DNA from: Palsa-504 sp963744005
Lineage (GTDB): Bacteria; Actinomycetota; Actinomycetes; Streptosporangiales; Streptosporangiaceae
DNA length: 64,000 nt
Reading direction: 5' to 3'
Assembly (NCBI GenBank): GCA_963744005.1
Contig: CAVURU010000004.1
Location: 558,001 to 622,000, forward strand
A model generated the notes under the pieces. That model was given only the letters and a program-made list of their open reading frames with translations. It made no database searches and was not told the origin of the DNA. The position numbers and the translations under genes were made by a program. Of this stretch, positions 44,140 through 54,529 are shown piece after piece; position 1 is the stretch's first letter, and each line of letters starts with the position of its first letter.

Positions 44140-45081
44140 GTGAAGACCGATCGCCCCGACGAACCAGACGAGCCTTCCGATCGCCAGAACCGCGGCAGCG
44201 CCGAGGATCCAGCCGTCGCCGCGGGGCCGCTCCGCGCCGAGACGCGCAGTCATTCCGAGTACTACGTCGACCTACGCCTAGCCGTCTCCGCCGAGAAATC
44301 GGCCGCAACCGAAGAGTCCTCCGTGGCCGAGCAGGCCTCTGCAGAAAAGTGGCACGAGAAGCTGACAGAGTCACGCGGCATATGGGACGAGTATCAAAGA
44401 AGGTGGCCGTCTCGCGAGAGGCATTCGCATGTGGCCGGAGAGCGCGATTCATCAGGGATGGGCCGATTCCTTGACTCTAACAATAGTGCTCGCCTAGAAG
44501 CCGAGTGTGATCGCATCGCCGGATTGGAGCGAGACAAAATCTCGCCAGTCCTACGCTCCGTTGAAGCGCTGGACCCTAACCGTAAACTTGTTGGGTTCGA
44601 GCATCGCCTGAAGGATCGTGAACGCATAGCAGAAAAAGTATCTGACCGAGTTAAGGTGTTGATGCAGTCTCCAGAGGAGGCTGTCTCGCATCTATCGGAT
44701 GTTATTCGGTATACTTTTCAATACAGTGAAAATCGTTATACGTCGGGAGTCTGGGCCGATATCGGGCGCCTTAAAGAGCGGGGATTTGTGCTGCATAAGA
44801 TCAGGAATTCATGGGATGGCGACCAATATAAAGGTGTCAACAGCCAATGGGCCGATCCTGATACTGGTCAGCGATTCGAGCTGCAGTTTCATACTCGAAC
44901 AAGTTTCGAGGCTAAGCAGCTCACGCACAGGGCATATGAACGCCTTCGCAGTGGCCAAGCTGACAGATTCGAGGAGCTTGTGCTGGAAGCGTTCCAGGAG
45001 AAGGTGACTTCTGACATCCCCGTTCCGCCTGGGGCCCGTGATATTCCTTGCTATCCGGAGAGTGGTGCAGGTGGCAGATAG
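44140..45081 (+). CDS. RelA/SpoT-like nucleotidyltransferase domain protein (toxin candidate)
   Basis: A 313-residue protein with a charged, low-complexity N-terminus and a RelA/SpoT-like synthetase domain at about 150-275: FEHRLKDRERIAEKV (substrate-binding basic helix), LSDVIRYTFQY (equivalent of DIIGxR), QYKGVNSQWAD and RFELQFHTRTSFEAK, where E247 of the ExQ motif is the expected catalytic residue. It recalls streptomycete ATP nucleotide 3'-pyrophosphokinase and RelA-type toxins. Hydrolase (HD) and regulatory domains are absent. No signal peptide. GC is lower than the neighbours, so the pair with the next gene may be acquired. Production of pppGpp-like or ppApp-like nucleotides is inferred. 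Confidence 0.8.
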   Translation: MKTDRPDEPDEPSDRQNRGSAEDPAVAAGPLRAETRSHSEYYVDLRLAVSAEKSAATEESSVAEQASAEKWHEKLTESRGIWDEYQRRWPSRERHSHVAGERDSSGMGRFLDSNNSARLEAECDRIAGLERDKISPVLRSVEALDPNRKLVGFEHRLKDRERIAEKVSDRVKVLMQSPEEAVSHLSDVIRYTFQYSENRYTSGVWADIGRLKERGFVLHKIRNSWDGDQYKGVNSQWADPDTGQRFELQFHTRTSFEAKQLTHRAYERLRSGQADRFEELVLEAFQEKVTSDIPVPPGARDIPCYPESGAGGR

Positions 45082-45337
45082 GACGACTTATTACGCGATC
45101 ATCGACGATCTAAGTAGCCGCGAGAGCCCGGCTGGTGTCCTGAGGCGCATCTACTTTGACTCAGGCGGTCGAAGGGATGAGGCCTTCACTCGAAACCTCA
45201 TCTGGGAGCGAACTTCCTTGCTGGTCTCCGCCGAACGAGGCGACCTTGATAACGAGTTCATCGAGATCACGGAAGGCGAAGCGGCAGACATTGAGGCTCG
45301 GATTCGGGCCGAGCAGGCCGGCGCAAATGGTGGCTAG
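45071..45337 (+). CDS. Small acidic protein, candidate immunity/antitoxin of the RelA/SpoT-like protein
   Basis: An 88-residue protein (from GTG 45071, with GGAG upstream), overlapping the preceding gene by 11 bases. It reads ADRTTYYAIIDDLSSRESP and then WERTSLLVSAERGDLDNEFIEITEGEA, net acidic and compact, without known motif. The overlap and size are typical of an immunity partner for the nucleotidyltransferase. An ATG at 45038 would give a longer version. Its role is inferred from position only. Confidence 0.6.
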   Translation: MADRTTYYAIIDDLSSRESPAGVLRRIYFDSGGRRDEAFTRNLIWERTSLLVSAERGDLDNEFIEITEGEAADIEARIRAEQAGANGG

Positions 45338-45496
45338 AGATCGCCGAAGCGAGCTTCCAGCGGTCCCTGCTCTGACCGCACACCATGGCGTCCGAGTCGT
45401 GTCCTGAGTCGCACATGCACTAGCCAAATGCAAAATATGTTCGGTTACGCCCTGAGCCGTCACTGAGCTACTGTGGCTGGTGAGAGGTGATCGGCA

Positions 45497-46333
45497 TTGC
45501 CTTGGTCCGAAGGTCCCGGCCTGCTAGTTGACGTCCAACCAGCAACGAACGGCCGGACGACGGTCCGCCTCGCAGGCGACTTCGACATCATCCAAGCCGC
45601 CGTCGCTCGCAGCGTCATCAACCACCTCGTGTCCGCCGCGGAGAACATCACCGTGGACATGAGCCATGTCACCTTCCTCGACGCCGCCAGCGCCCGCTTC
45701 CTCGCTGAGGAACAGCAGCGCGCTCAGGCCGCCGGCGGCGACCTCGTCGTATCCCACGCCAGTCGTCCCGTCCGCCGCGTCCTCGGACTGCTCAGCAGCC
45801 AGGGCCCGGCCGTCGCTGTGGTCGGCCAGGCCCCGGATGCTCAGCTTGCCCCGGGCGTGGCGTGGGCCTCGAACCGGGCCGTGACCAGGCTCATCGAGGA
45901 CGGTGACGCGGACATGGCCACCGTCCAGCTCGCACCCTCGCCGGACGCCGCCCTGCACATCATCGCCCAGGAGGGCTTCCGGGGCCGCTTCCTGGACTTC
46001 TTCGAGATCGTCCACGACGAGGAGTCGCCCGCCGGGATGGCCAAGGTCACCGGTCGTCCGGTCTGGGTGCCTGATGTCGCCCAGTCGGCCATTCTGGCCG
46101 GGACACCGAGCCGGGACGTGCTGCTCAGCGCTGGGTCCCGTTCGGTTGGCTCGGTGCCGGTGCAAGTAGCAGGCGACAACGGCAGCCTCATCGTCATCTC
46201 CGCGTACCGCCGCAAGCCGGGCCCGTGGACTGACCGGCAGAAGGAAAACCTGCAGGCTAAAGCCGAGGAAACCGGGACCCTCCTGTCCCGGTTAGCCGCC
46301 GGACCGCGGGCCGCAGCAGCCGCGTCCGCATAG
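45497..46333 (+). CDS. STAS-GAF anti-sigma-antagonist-like protein
   Basis: A 278-residue protein. Residues 1-100 form a STAS domain (LAGDFDIIQAAVARSVINHLV, ITVDMSHVTFLDAASARFL; the phospho-Ser position has DAASA, with S present). Residues about 130-260 form a GAF-type sensor domain (HIIAQEGFRGRFLDFFEIV, VWVPDVAQSAIL, VPVQVAGDNGSLIVIS). Such proteins relay stress signals to SigB/SigF-like sigma factors. The start is TTG with GAGAGGTGAT. No kinase or sigma factor gene is adjacent. Confidence 0.87.
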   Translation: MPWSEGPGLLVDVQPATNGRTTVRLAGDFDIIQAAVARSVINHLVSAAENITVDMSHVTFLDAASARFLAEEQQRAQAAGGDLVVSHASRPVRRVLGLLSSQGPAVAVVGQAPDAQLAPGVAWASNRAVTRLIEDGDADMATVQLAPSPDAALHIIAQEGFRGRFLDFFEIVHDEESPAGMAKVTGRPVWVPDVAQSAILAGTPSRDVLLSAGSRSVGSVPVQVAGDNGSLIVISAYRRKPGPWTDRQKENLQAKAEETGTLLSRLAAGPRAAAAASA

Positions 46334-46414
46334 CGAGACCGCGCCAAAAACTACGGCATAGACCCGCCGAACGGGACGTTGCTGCCAGCGATCCCCTAAG
46401 CCTGGAGCGCAGCG

Positions 46415-47062
46415 ATGTCGAAAGTCCTGGTCATTGTCGGCAGCACGCGGCCCGAGCGGGCCGCCGACCTCGTCGTGCCCTGGGTCGCCAGGAACGCGAT
46501 GGCGCACGAGAGCTTCGACGTGGAGGTCGCCGACCTGAGGGACCTGGCCCTGCCGATCTTCGCCGAGCACCTGGGCACGGTCGGCGACGTCAATGATCCG
46601 ACCTACTCTGACCCGGCCATCCTGGCCTGGAACCGGAAGGTCAAGGAAGCCGACGCCTACATCGTCATCACGCCGGAGTACAACCACAGCGTCCCGCCGG
46701 GGCTGAAGAACGCCATCGACACCGTGTGGCTGTCGTTCGGGTTCCGCAACAAGCCGGTCGCCACCGTCGGCTACAGCAGCAGCATCTCCGGGGCCATCCG
46801 CGCCATCGAGCACCTGGTCCAGGTCTTCGTCGAGACCGAGGCCGTCCCGCTGCGCAACGCCGTGGTCATCCCGTTCGTGCGAGCCGCGTTTGGCGACGAC
46901 GGGCAGCCGGTCAGCCCCGAGACGGACATCCGCCTGCAGGTCATGCTGGACGACCTGGCCTGGTGGTCCACCGCCCTGGAGAAGGCGCGCGCCGAGGGAG
47001 AGCTGACCCCCGGCGTGCGCCGCGTCCAGGCCGGACTGGCCGGCCGGGCCAAGACCACTTAA
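46415..47062 (+). CDS. NADPH-dependent FMN reductase family protein
   Basis: A 215-residue flavodoxin-fold reductase: VLVIVGSTRPERAADLVVPW (FMN phosphate loop), VITPEYNHSVPPGLKNAID (the family signature) and KPVATVGYSSS. It reduces FMN, quinones or azo dyes with NADPH. It converges with a PPOX gene. ATG 46415 fits the family N-terminus. Confidence 0.92.
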   Translation: MSKVLVIVGSTRPERAADLVVPWVARNAMAHESFDVEVADLRDLALPIFAEHLGTVGDVNDPTYSDPAILAWNRKVKEADAYIVITPEYNHSVPPGLKNAIDTVWLSFGFRNKPVATVGYSSSISGAIRAIEHLVQVFVETEAVPLRNAVVIPFVRAAFGDDGQPVSPETDIRLQVMLDDLAWWSTALEKARAEGELTPGVRRVQAGLAGRAKTT

Positions 47063-47074
47063 GACGCAGAGCAG

Positions 47075-47479
47075 CTAGCCGTTGGTCACCACGTGGCACG
47101 GGGTCAGCGTCAGCACCACCCGGTTGTCCTGCGGCGCCGCGAACGTCTCCAGCGTCTGGCCGTAGTGCCTGACCAGCCGGTCCAGGAACGACGTGTCCGG
47201 GGCGTCCTCCACCGTGGCGTCGCCGCGTATCTCCACCGTGTGGTACGGATTGGCCGGATCGATGAGGAACAAGGTGACGTGCGGGTTCGCCAGCGCGTTG
47301 CGCAGCTTCTGCCGCGACCGGTGCAGCGAGGTCCGTATGACGTCGCCGTCCAGGAGAAACCAGATGGCCGTCGTCTGCGGGTAGCCGTCGGCGCCGATGG
47401 TGGTGAACGCCGCGACACCGGGCTGCTCGAGCAGCTCCCGGTGCGTGGCGGGGATGAGAGAGGCGGTGGGATCGGTCAC
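47075..47479 (-). CDS. PPOX-class F420-dependent oxidoreductase-like protein
   Basis: A 134-residue split-barrel protein: AAFTTIGADGYPQTTAIWFLLDGDVIRTSLHRSRQKLRNALANPHVTLFLID is the family core, with the basic cofactor phosphate site at RSRQKLRN. GTG 47479 gives the usual N-terminus (DPTASLIPATHRELLEQ); the longer open frame runs antisense to nothing useful. Flavin or F420 cofactor; substrate unknown. Confidence 0.87.
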   Translation of the reverse strand: MTDPTASLIPATHRELLEQPGVAAFTTIGADGYPQTTAIWFLLDGDVIRTSLHRSRQKLRNALANPHVTLFLIDPANPYHTVEIRGDATVEDAPDTSFLDRLVRHYGQTLETFAAPQDNRVVLTLTPCHVVTNG

Positions 47480-47528
47480 CGCGCCAGCGTGCCACACCAG
47501 CCCCGCCCGCGCGCCCGGCGGGTCCCCG

Positions 47529-49055
47529 TCAGCTGTCCACTCCCATTTCCGCCGGAGCCACCACCGGAACCGCCGCCGGAGCAACAGCGGGAGCAGGCAC
47601 CGCATCACCAGAAACCGCACCAGAACCAGGCACCGCATCAGGAGCAGCCGCCGGGACCGGCCGCCTCGTCAGCACCGCCGCGCTGATCACGCCCGCCGCC
47701 GCGAAGAACGCGATGACCAGCACCAGCCCGTGGCGGTACGCCGCCACCGGGTCGGCGTGCGACACCTTCGACAAGATGGCCACCAGCCCGGCCACCCCGA
47801 GCACGGTGCCGATCTGCCGGCCCATGTTCAAGATCCCGCTCCCGGTGCCGAACCGGGCCGGCGTCAGCGACACGCTCCCCGCTCCCAGCAGCGACGGGAT
47901 GGTCAGCCCGACCCCGGCCCCGCCCAGCAGCTGGGCAGGCAGCAGGTGCGTCACGTACGACGGCTCGGCCTGGATGCGCCACAGCCAGATCAGCTGCGCG
48001 GCCGCGTTGACCAGGCAGCCGAGGACCGCGACCCGGCCGGGGCCGCCCAGCCGGGCGGCCAGCCGCGGCGCGACGATCCGGGCGAACGGCAGCACCATGA
48101 GGGGCCCGGGCGCGATGGCCAGCCCGGCCTCGACCGCGGAGTAGTGCCACACCTCGGTCAGGAACTCCACCGTGCTGAGCACGAACGCGCCGAACCCGGC
48201 GTAGTAGAGGATCGAGGCCGCGAACGACCCGCTGAACGTCCGTGAGCGCAGCAGCTCCAGCTCGAGCACGGGGGAGTGGTGCCGCTGCGAGCGCAGCACC
48301 ATCAGCGTGCCGCTGGCCACCGCGGCCACCAGCAGGCCGACGAACCCGGCCGAGCCCCAGCCCCAGCTGGGCGCCTCGACCAGCGCGAAAGCCACCAGGC
48401 CCACCGCCGCGGCCAGCAGGCCGGCGCCGAGCAGGTCGGGCCGCCCGGACAGCGACGGGTCCTTGCTCTCCGGCACCGTCCGGGACGCCAGGATCACCGC
48501 GGCCACCCCGACCGGCACGTTGATCCAGAAGACCAGGCGCCAGTTGACCTGGACCAGGCCGCCCCCGATGACCGGGCCGAGCGCCGCGCCCAGCGCGCCC
48601 AGCGCCGACCAGGTGCCCAGCGCCTTGGGCCGCGCGGCGGCCGGGACGGCGGCCAGCAGCAGCGACAGCGACGCGGGCACCATCATCCCGGCCCCGACGG
48701 CCTGGATGACCCGGGCCGCGATCAGCGCGGCCACGCCGGGGGCCAGCCCGCACAGCACCGAGCCGAACGTGAACCCGGCCAGCCCGGCGATGAACATCCG
48801 GCGCCGCCCGATCCGGTCCGCCCACCGCCCGGCGGGCACCAGCACCGCGGCGAACACGATGGTGTACGCGTTGAGCACCCAGGACAGCGAGCTCAGGCTG
48901 GTCCCCGGGTACTGCCTGGCGATGTACGGGAAGGCCAGGTTCACGATGAACAGGTCCAGGCTGGACATGAAGACGGCCAGCGACAAGATGCCGACCACCG
49001 CCGTCACCCGGCGGGCCTGCGCCCGGCTGTCCGTTGTCGCCTCAGTCACGCTCAC
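47529..49055 (-). CDS. MFS drug exporter (DHA2 type)
   Basis: A 508-residue 14-helix exporter with MSSLDLFIVNLAFPYIAR in helix 1, VPAGRWADRIGRRRMFIAG (motif A) and ARVIQAVGAGMMVPASLSLLL (helix 4). It has a proline/alanine-rich C-terminal tail of about 45 residues. It is divergent from an HxlR regulator gene, the third such MFS-regulator pair of the window. GTG 49055 has GGGAGAGG upstream. Confidence 0.92.
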   Translation of the reverse strand: MSVTEATTDSRAQARRVTAVVGILSLAVFMSSLDLFIVNLAFPYIARQYPGTSLSSLSWVLNAYTIVFAAVLVPAGRWADRIGRRRMFIAGLAGFTFGSVLCGLAPGVAALIAARVIQAVGAGMMVPASLSLLLAAVPAAARPKALGTWSALGALGAALGPVIGGGLVQVNWRLVFWINVPVGVAAVILASRTVPESKDPSLSGRPDLLGAGLLAAAVGLVAFALVEAPSWGWGSAGFVGLLVAAVASGTLMVLRSQRHHSPVLELELLRSRTFSGSFAASILYYAGFGAFVLSTVEFLTEVWHYSAVEAGLAIAPGPLMVLPFARIVAPRLAARLGGPGRVAVLGCLVNAAAQLIWLWRIQAEPSYVTHLLPAQLLGGAGVGLTIPSLLGAGSVSLTPARFGTGSGILNMGRQIGTVLGVAGLVAILSKVSHADPVAAYRHGLVLVIAFFAAAGVISAAVLTRRPVPAAAPDAVPGSGAVSGDAVPAPAVAPAAVPVVAPAEMGVDS

Positions 49056-49188
49056 GGGGGGCCTCTCCCACGTAGTAAATCCGGCACAGGGTAAGTCCGA
49101 AACCAGGTAAGTCTGAAATCTGGACTCACTTTAACTCAGGACCGGCTACTTAGTCCAGAAAACCAACTCACGAGGTAACATGGTTGTC

Positions 49189-49626
49189 ATGAGCAATGCG
49201 GAGCCGCGGGTCTGCTCGATCGCCCGCACCCTGGACGTGGTCGGCGAGAAGTGGGCCCTGCTGGCCGTCCGCGAGGTGTTCCTCGGCAACCGCCGGTTCG
49301 ACGAGATGGTGCACCGCACCGGCGCGCCGCGCGACACGCTCGCCGCCCGGCTCCGCACCCTGACCGGCGCCGGGATCCTGGAGCGGCGGCAGTACTCCGA
49401 GCACCCGGCCCGGTTCGAGTACCACCTGACCGACGCGGGCCGCGACCTGTACCCGGTCATCGTCACCCTGATGCACTGGGGCGATCAGTACCTGGCGGGC
49501 GAGGACGGCCCGCCGCTGGTCCTGGAGCACCACTGCGGGCACGAGCTGACCGCGCAGGTCACCTGCCAGGCCTGCGGCGAGCCGCTGCGGGCCCGCGACA
49601 CCCGCCCGCTGACCGCGACCCGCTAG
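49189..49626 (+). CDS. HxlR-family regulator with zinc-ribbon-like tail
   Basis: A 145-residue regulator: VCSIARTLDVVGEKWALLAVREVFLGNRRFDEMVHRTGAPRDTLAARLRTLTGAGILERR is the winged helix; the C-terminus has HHCGHELTAQVTCQACGEPL, a CxHx-Cx2C zinc-ribbon-like end common in actinobacterial HxlR proteins. The ATG at 49189 follows TAACAT (49176-49181) by seven bases, so it is leaderless. It probably represses the divergent MFS gene. Confidence 0.88.
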   Translation: MSNAEPRVCSIARTLDVVGEKWALLAVREVFLGNRRFDEMVHRTGAPRDTLAARLRTLTGAGILERRQYSEHPARFEYHLTDAGRDLYPVIVTLMHWGDQYLAGEDGPPLVLEHHCGHELTAQVTCQACGEPLRARDTRPLTATR

Positions 49627-49658
49627 CGGGTCAGCGAAAGCAGCGGGTCAGCGGGTCG

Positions 49659-49661
<3 letters not shown>
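49625..49661. repeat. AGCGGGTC repeats on two convergent stop codons
   Basis: AGCGGGTC occurs at 49625, 49642 and 49650 between and over the stops of the HxlR gene (TAG 49624-49626) and the GH63 gene (TGA 49659-49661). On the - strand the unit contains TGA, giving several stops after the GH63 frame. Confidence 0.7.
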
Positions 49662-52466
<2,805 letters not shown>

Positions 52467-52521
52467 ACTCCAGATTGTCGCGGACACCTTGCACGCGGTG
52501 AAAGGCAGGATGGCCGCTGGG

Positions 52522-53229
52522 TTAACGCGCGGCCGTCAGCTCCGGGTACAGCACCGACAGCGGCTGCGACAGGCCCTGCTTGACCTGGCGGCTGACCTCG
52601 TCGGCCAGCACCTCGCTCTCGCCCGCTTCCAGGCCGTCGTAGATGGCGGACACGATGTCGCGGGGGTCGGCCTTGGCCACGTTCAGCCTCGCGGTCATCG
52701 GGGTGTCGGTGTAGCCCAGGTGCGCGCCCACCACCTGGGTGCCCTGGCCGGCCAGCTCCAGCCGCAGGCTGTTGGTCACCGACCACAGGGCCGCCTTGGT
52801 CGACGGGTAAGCCCCGGGCCGGGCCAGCCAGCTCAGCGCGGAGTGGATGTCGACCAGCGCCCCGCCGCCGTTGGCCGCCAGGACCGGCGCGAAGGCCTGC
52901 GCCACCGCGATCGGGCCGAACACGTTGGCTTCGTAGGCCGCGCGGATCTCCTCCAGCGGGGCGGTCAGCAGGCTCGGCCCGGACGACACTCCCGCGTTGT
53001 TGATCACCACCGTGGTGTCGGCGGCGGCCGTCGCGGCCGCGGCCACCGAGGCGGCGTCGGTCACGTCCAGGGCCAGCGTCACCACCCGGTCATCCGCCCA
53101 GGCCTGCGGCGTGCGCGCCGTGGCGTACACCCGCCGTGCGCCCCGGTCCAGCGCCTGCCTGACGAACTCGGTGCCGAGTCCTCCGTTCGCTCCGGTCACC
53201 AGGACGACCGAGCCAGCCAGCTGCGTCAT
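52522..53229 (-). CDS. Short-chain dehydrogenase/reductase
   Basis: A 235-residue SDR: VVLVTGANGGLGTEFVRQAL (cofactor site), VINNAGV and catalytic YPSTKAAL with the YxxxK core intact. It resembles small SDR6-type enzymes. ATG 53229 follows GGGAGCGG; the longer open frame crosses the operator. It is divergent from an HxlR gene, whose inverted repeat lies in between, and is probably its target. Confidence 0.9.
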   Translation of the reverse strand: MTQLAGSVVLVTGANGGLGTEFVRQALDRGARRVYATARTPQAWADDRVVTLALDVTDAASVAAAATAAADTTVVINNAGVSSGPSLLTAPLEEIRAAYEANVFGPIAVAQAFAPVLAANGGGALVDIHSALSWLARPGAYPSTKAALWSVTNSLRLELAGQGTQVVGAHLGYTDTPMTARLNVAKADPRDIVSAIYDGLEAGESEVLADEVSRQVKQGLSQPLSVLYPELTAAR

Positions 53230-53257
53230 GATCCGCTCCCGAAATAGTGAGTTTGAA

Positions 53258-53296
53258 TTTCCAACTGACTCGAGGTTAGCGCTAGTCTGTTGGAAA
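53258..53296. promoter_or_regulatory. HxlR operator candidate
   Basis: TTTCCAAC (53258-53265) and GTTGGAAA (53289-53296) form a perfect 8-bp inverted repeat with a 23-base spacer between the divergent SDR and HxlR genes. Confidence 0.68.
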
Positions 53297-53339
53297 ACAC
53301 AACACACTGAAACCCGGCGCACACCAGCGGAGGCCTCCG

Positions 53340-53825
53340 ATGAGCGAGCCTGGCCAGCCGATCGACCTGACCGAGCAGCCGCTCGGCGCCCGGCCGTGCT
53401 CGATCGCGTCCGCGCTGGAGATCCTGGGGGAGCGGTGGGCCCTGCTCGCCGTCCGCGAGCTGGACTCCGGCGTGCACACCTTCGCCCGGATCGCCGCCTA
53501 CACCGGCGCCTCCCGGGACATGCTGGCCGACCGGCTGCGCAAGCTGGAGGCCGCGGGCATCATCGAGCGGCGGCTGTACTCAGCGCATCCGCCCCGGTAT
53601 GAGTACCACCTGACCCAGGCCGGCCGTGAGCTGTTCCCGGTCCTGCTCGCCCTGCGCGAATGGGGCGACCGGTGGGCCGTGACCGCCCCCTCGCTGGAGT
53701 ACCGGCACGACTGCGGCCACCGGCTGGCCGTCGACCGGACCTGCGCGCACTGCGGCGGCCCGGTCACCGCCGACCGCGTCTACCCGGCCCGGCCGGCTGC
53801 CGTCTCCCCAGGAAATCCGGACTAG
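53340..53825 (+). CDS. HxlR-family regulator
   Basis: A 161-residue regulator closely related to the one at 49189: CSIASALEILGERWALLAVREL, FARIAAYTGASRDMLADRLRKLEAAGIIERR and a zinc-ribbon-like tail with HDCGHRLAVDRTCAHCGG. ATG 53340 has GCGGAGG upstream. It likely represses the SDR gene in response to an aldehyde or quinone; the inducer is unknown. Its TAG stop lies in a 9-bp direct repeat. Confidence 0.88.
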   Translation: MSEPGQPIDLTEQPLGARPCSIASALEILGERWALLAVRELDSGVHTFARIAAYTGASRDMLADRLRKLEAAGIIERRLYSAHPPRYEYHLTQAGRELFPVLLALREWGDRWAVTAPSLEYRHDCGHRLAVDRTCAHCGGPVTADRVYPARPAAVSPGNPD

Positions 53826-53845
53826 GGAGTTTCTCCAGGGAGTTT
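53824..53845. repeat. Direct repeat on the HxlR stop codon
   Basis: AGGGAGTTT at 53824-53832, overlapping the TAG stop, recurs at 53837-53845 with a 13-base period. Confidence 0.6.
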
Positions 53846-53912
53846 GTTCTCGGCTCGAGCGACAGTGGATCTATCAGCACAGCGCGACTGAGTCGAGACA
53901 AGGAGACCCCCG

Positions 53913-54434
53913 ATGAGCACTCAGTACTACACCCCCCAGCAGCAGGACGACCCGCAGCACTACAGCCCCCAGCACAGCGGCGCCCATGACAATGGCCCGC
54001 AGCACGACGGCCCGTCCTGGACCCGCATCTGGCTGGTCGTCCTGGGCACCGCGCTGGCCGGCGCCCTGATCGCCCTGGGCGTGAGCCTGTCGCACTCCGG
54101 CAGCAGCACCCCGGCCGCCAACCCCGCTCCGGCCGCCACGTCCTCCGCTAACCCGGCCGTCCCGTCGACCCCGGGCGGCGGCACCAGCGGCGGCACCCCG
54201 AGCGGCGGCCACACGGTCGCGCCGTCGGCTTCGGTGCAGAAGCTGCAGCGGGAACTGGGCCAGCTGAACTACTACGAAGGCCCGGTTGACGGGTACATGG
54301 GGCCGCAGACGGTCGCCGCCATCAAGGACCTCCAGCGGGACGCCCACCTGCCGCAGACCGGCGTGATGAACTCCGCCACCCAGGCCGCGCTGGCCAACTT
54401 CCTGGCCCACGGCAACAACCAGATGGCCGGCTGA
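53913..54434 (+). CDS. Membrane protein with peptidoglycan-binding domain
   Basis: A 173-residue protein: Gln/His-rich cytoplasmic head, one membrane helix at about 39-60 (IWLVVLGTALAGALIALGV), a Ser/Pro/Gly-rich linker and a C-terminal PG_binding_1 domain (VQKLQRELGQLNYYEGPVDGYMGPQTVAAIKDLQRD). It probably anchors to the cell wall. The terminator at 54464 follows. Confidence 0.88.
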   Translation: MSTQYYTPQQQDDPQHYSPQHSGAHDNGPQHDGPSWTRIWLVVLGTALAGALIALGVSLSHSGSSTPAANPAPAATSSANPAVPSTPGGGTSGGTPSGGHTVAPSASVQKLQRELGQLNYYEGPVDGYMGPQTVAAIKDLQRDAHLPQTGVMNSATQAALANFLAHGNNQMAG

Positions 54435-54463
54435 CGGGACCGATCTGGATCGACTGGCGACCG

Positions 54464-54493
54464 GAAAGGCCGGGACTGACGTCCCGGCCTTTC
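54464..54493. terminator. Bidirectional hairpin terminator
   Basis: Perfect 13-bp inverted repeat GAAAGGCCGGGAC / GTCCCGGCCTTTC with a four-base loop between the convergent PG-binding gene and glgC. Each arm ends in a T-rich edge (CCTTTC in both directions). Confidence 0.85.
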
Positions 54494-54529
54494 GGCTGTC
54501 CGGCTCCGGTAAGGCTCAGGCCAGGCGTG

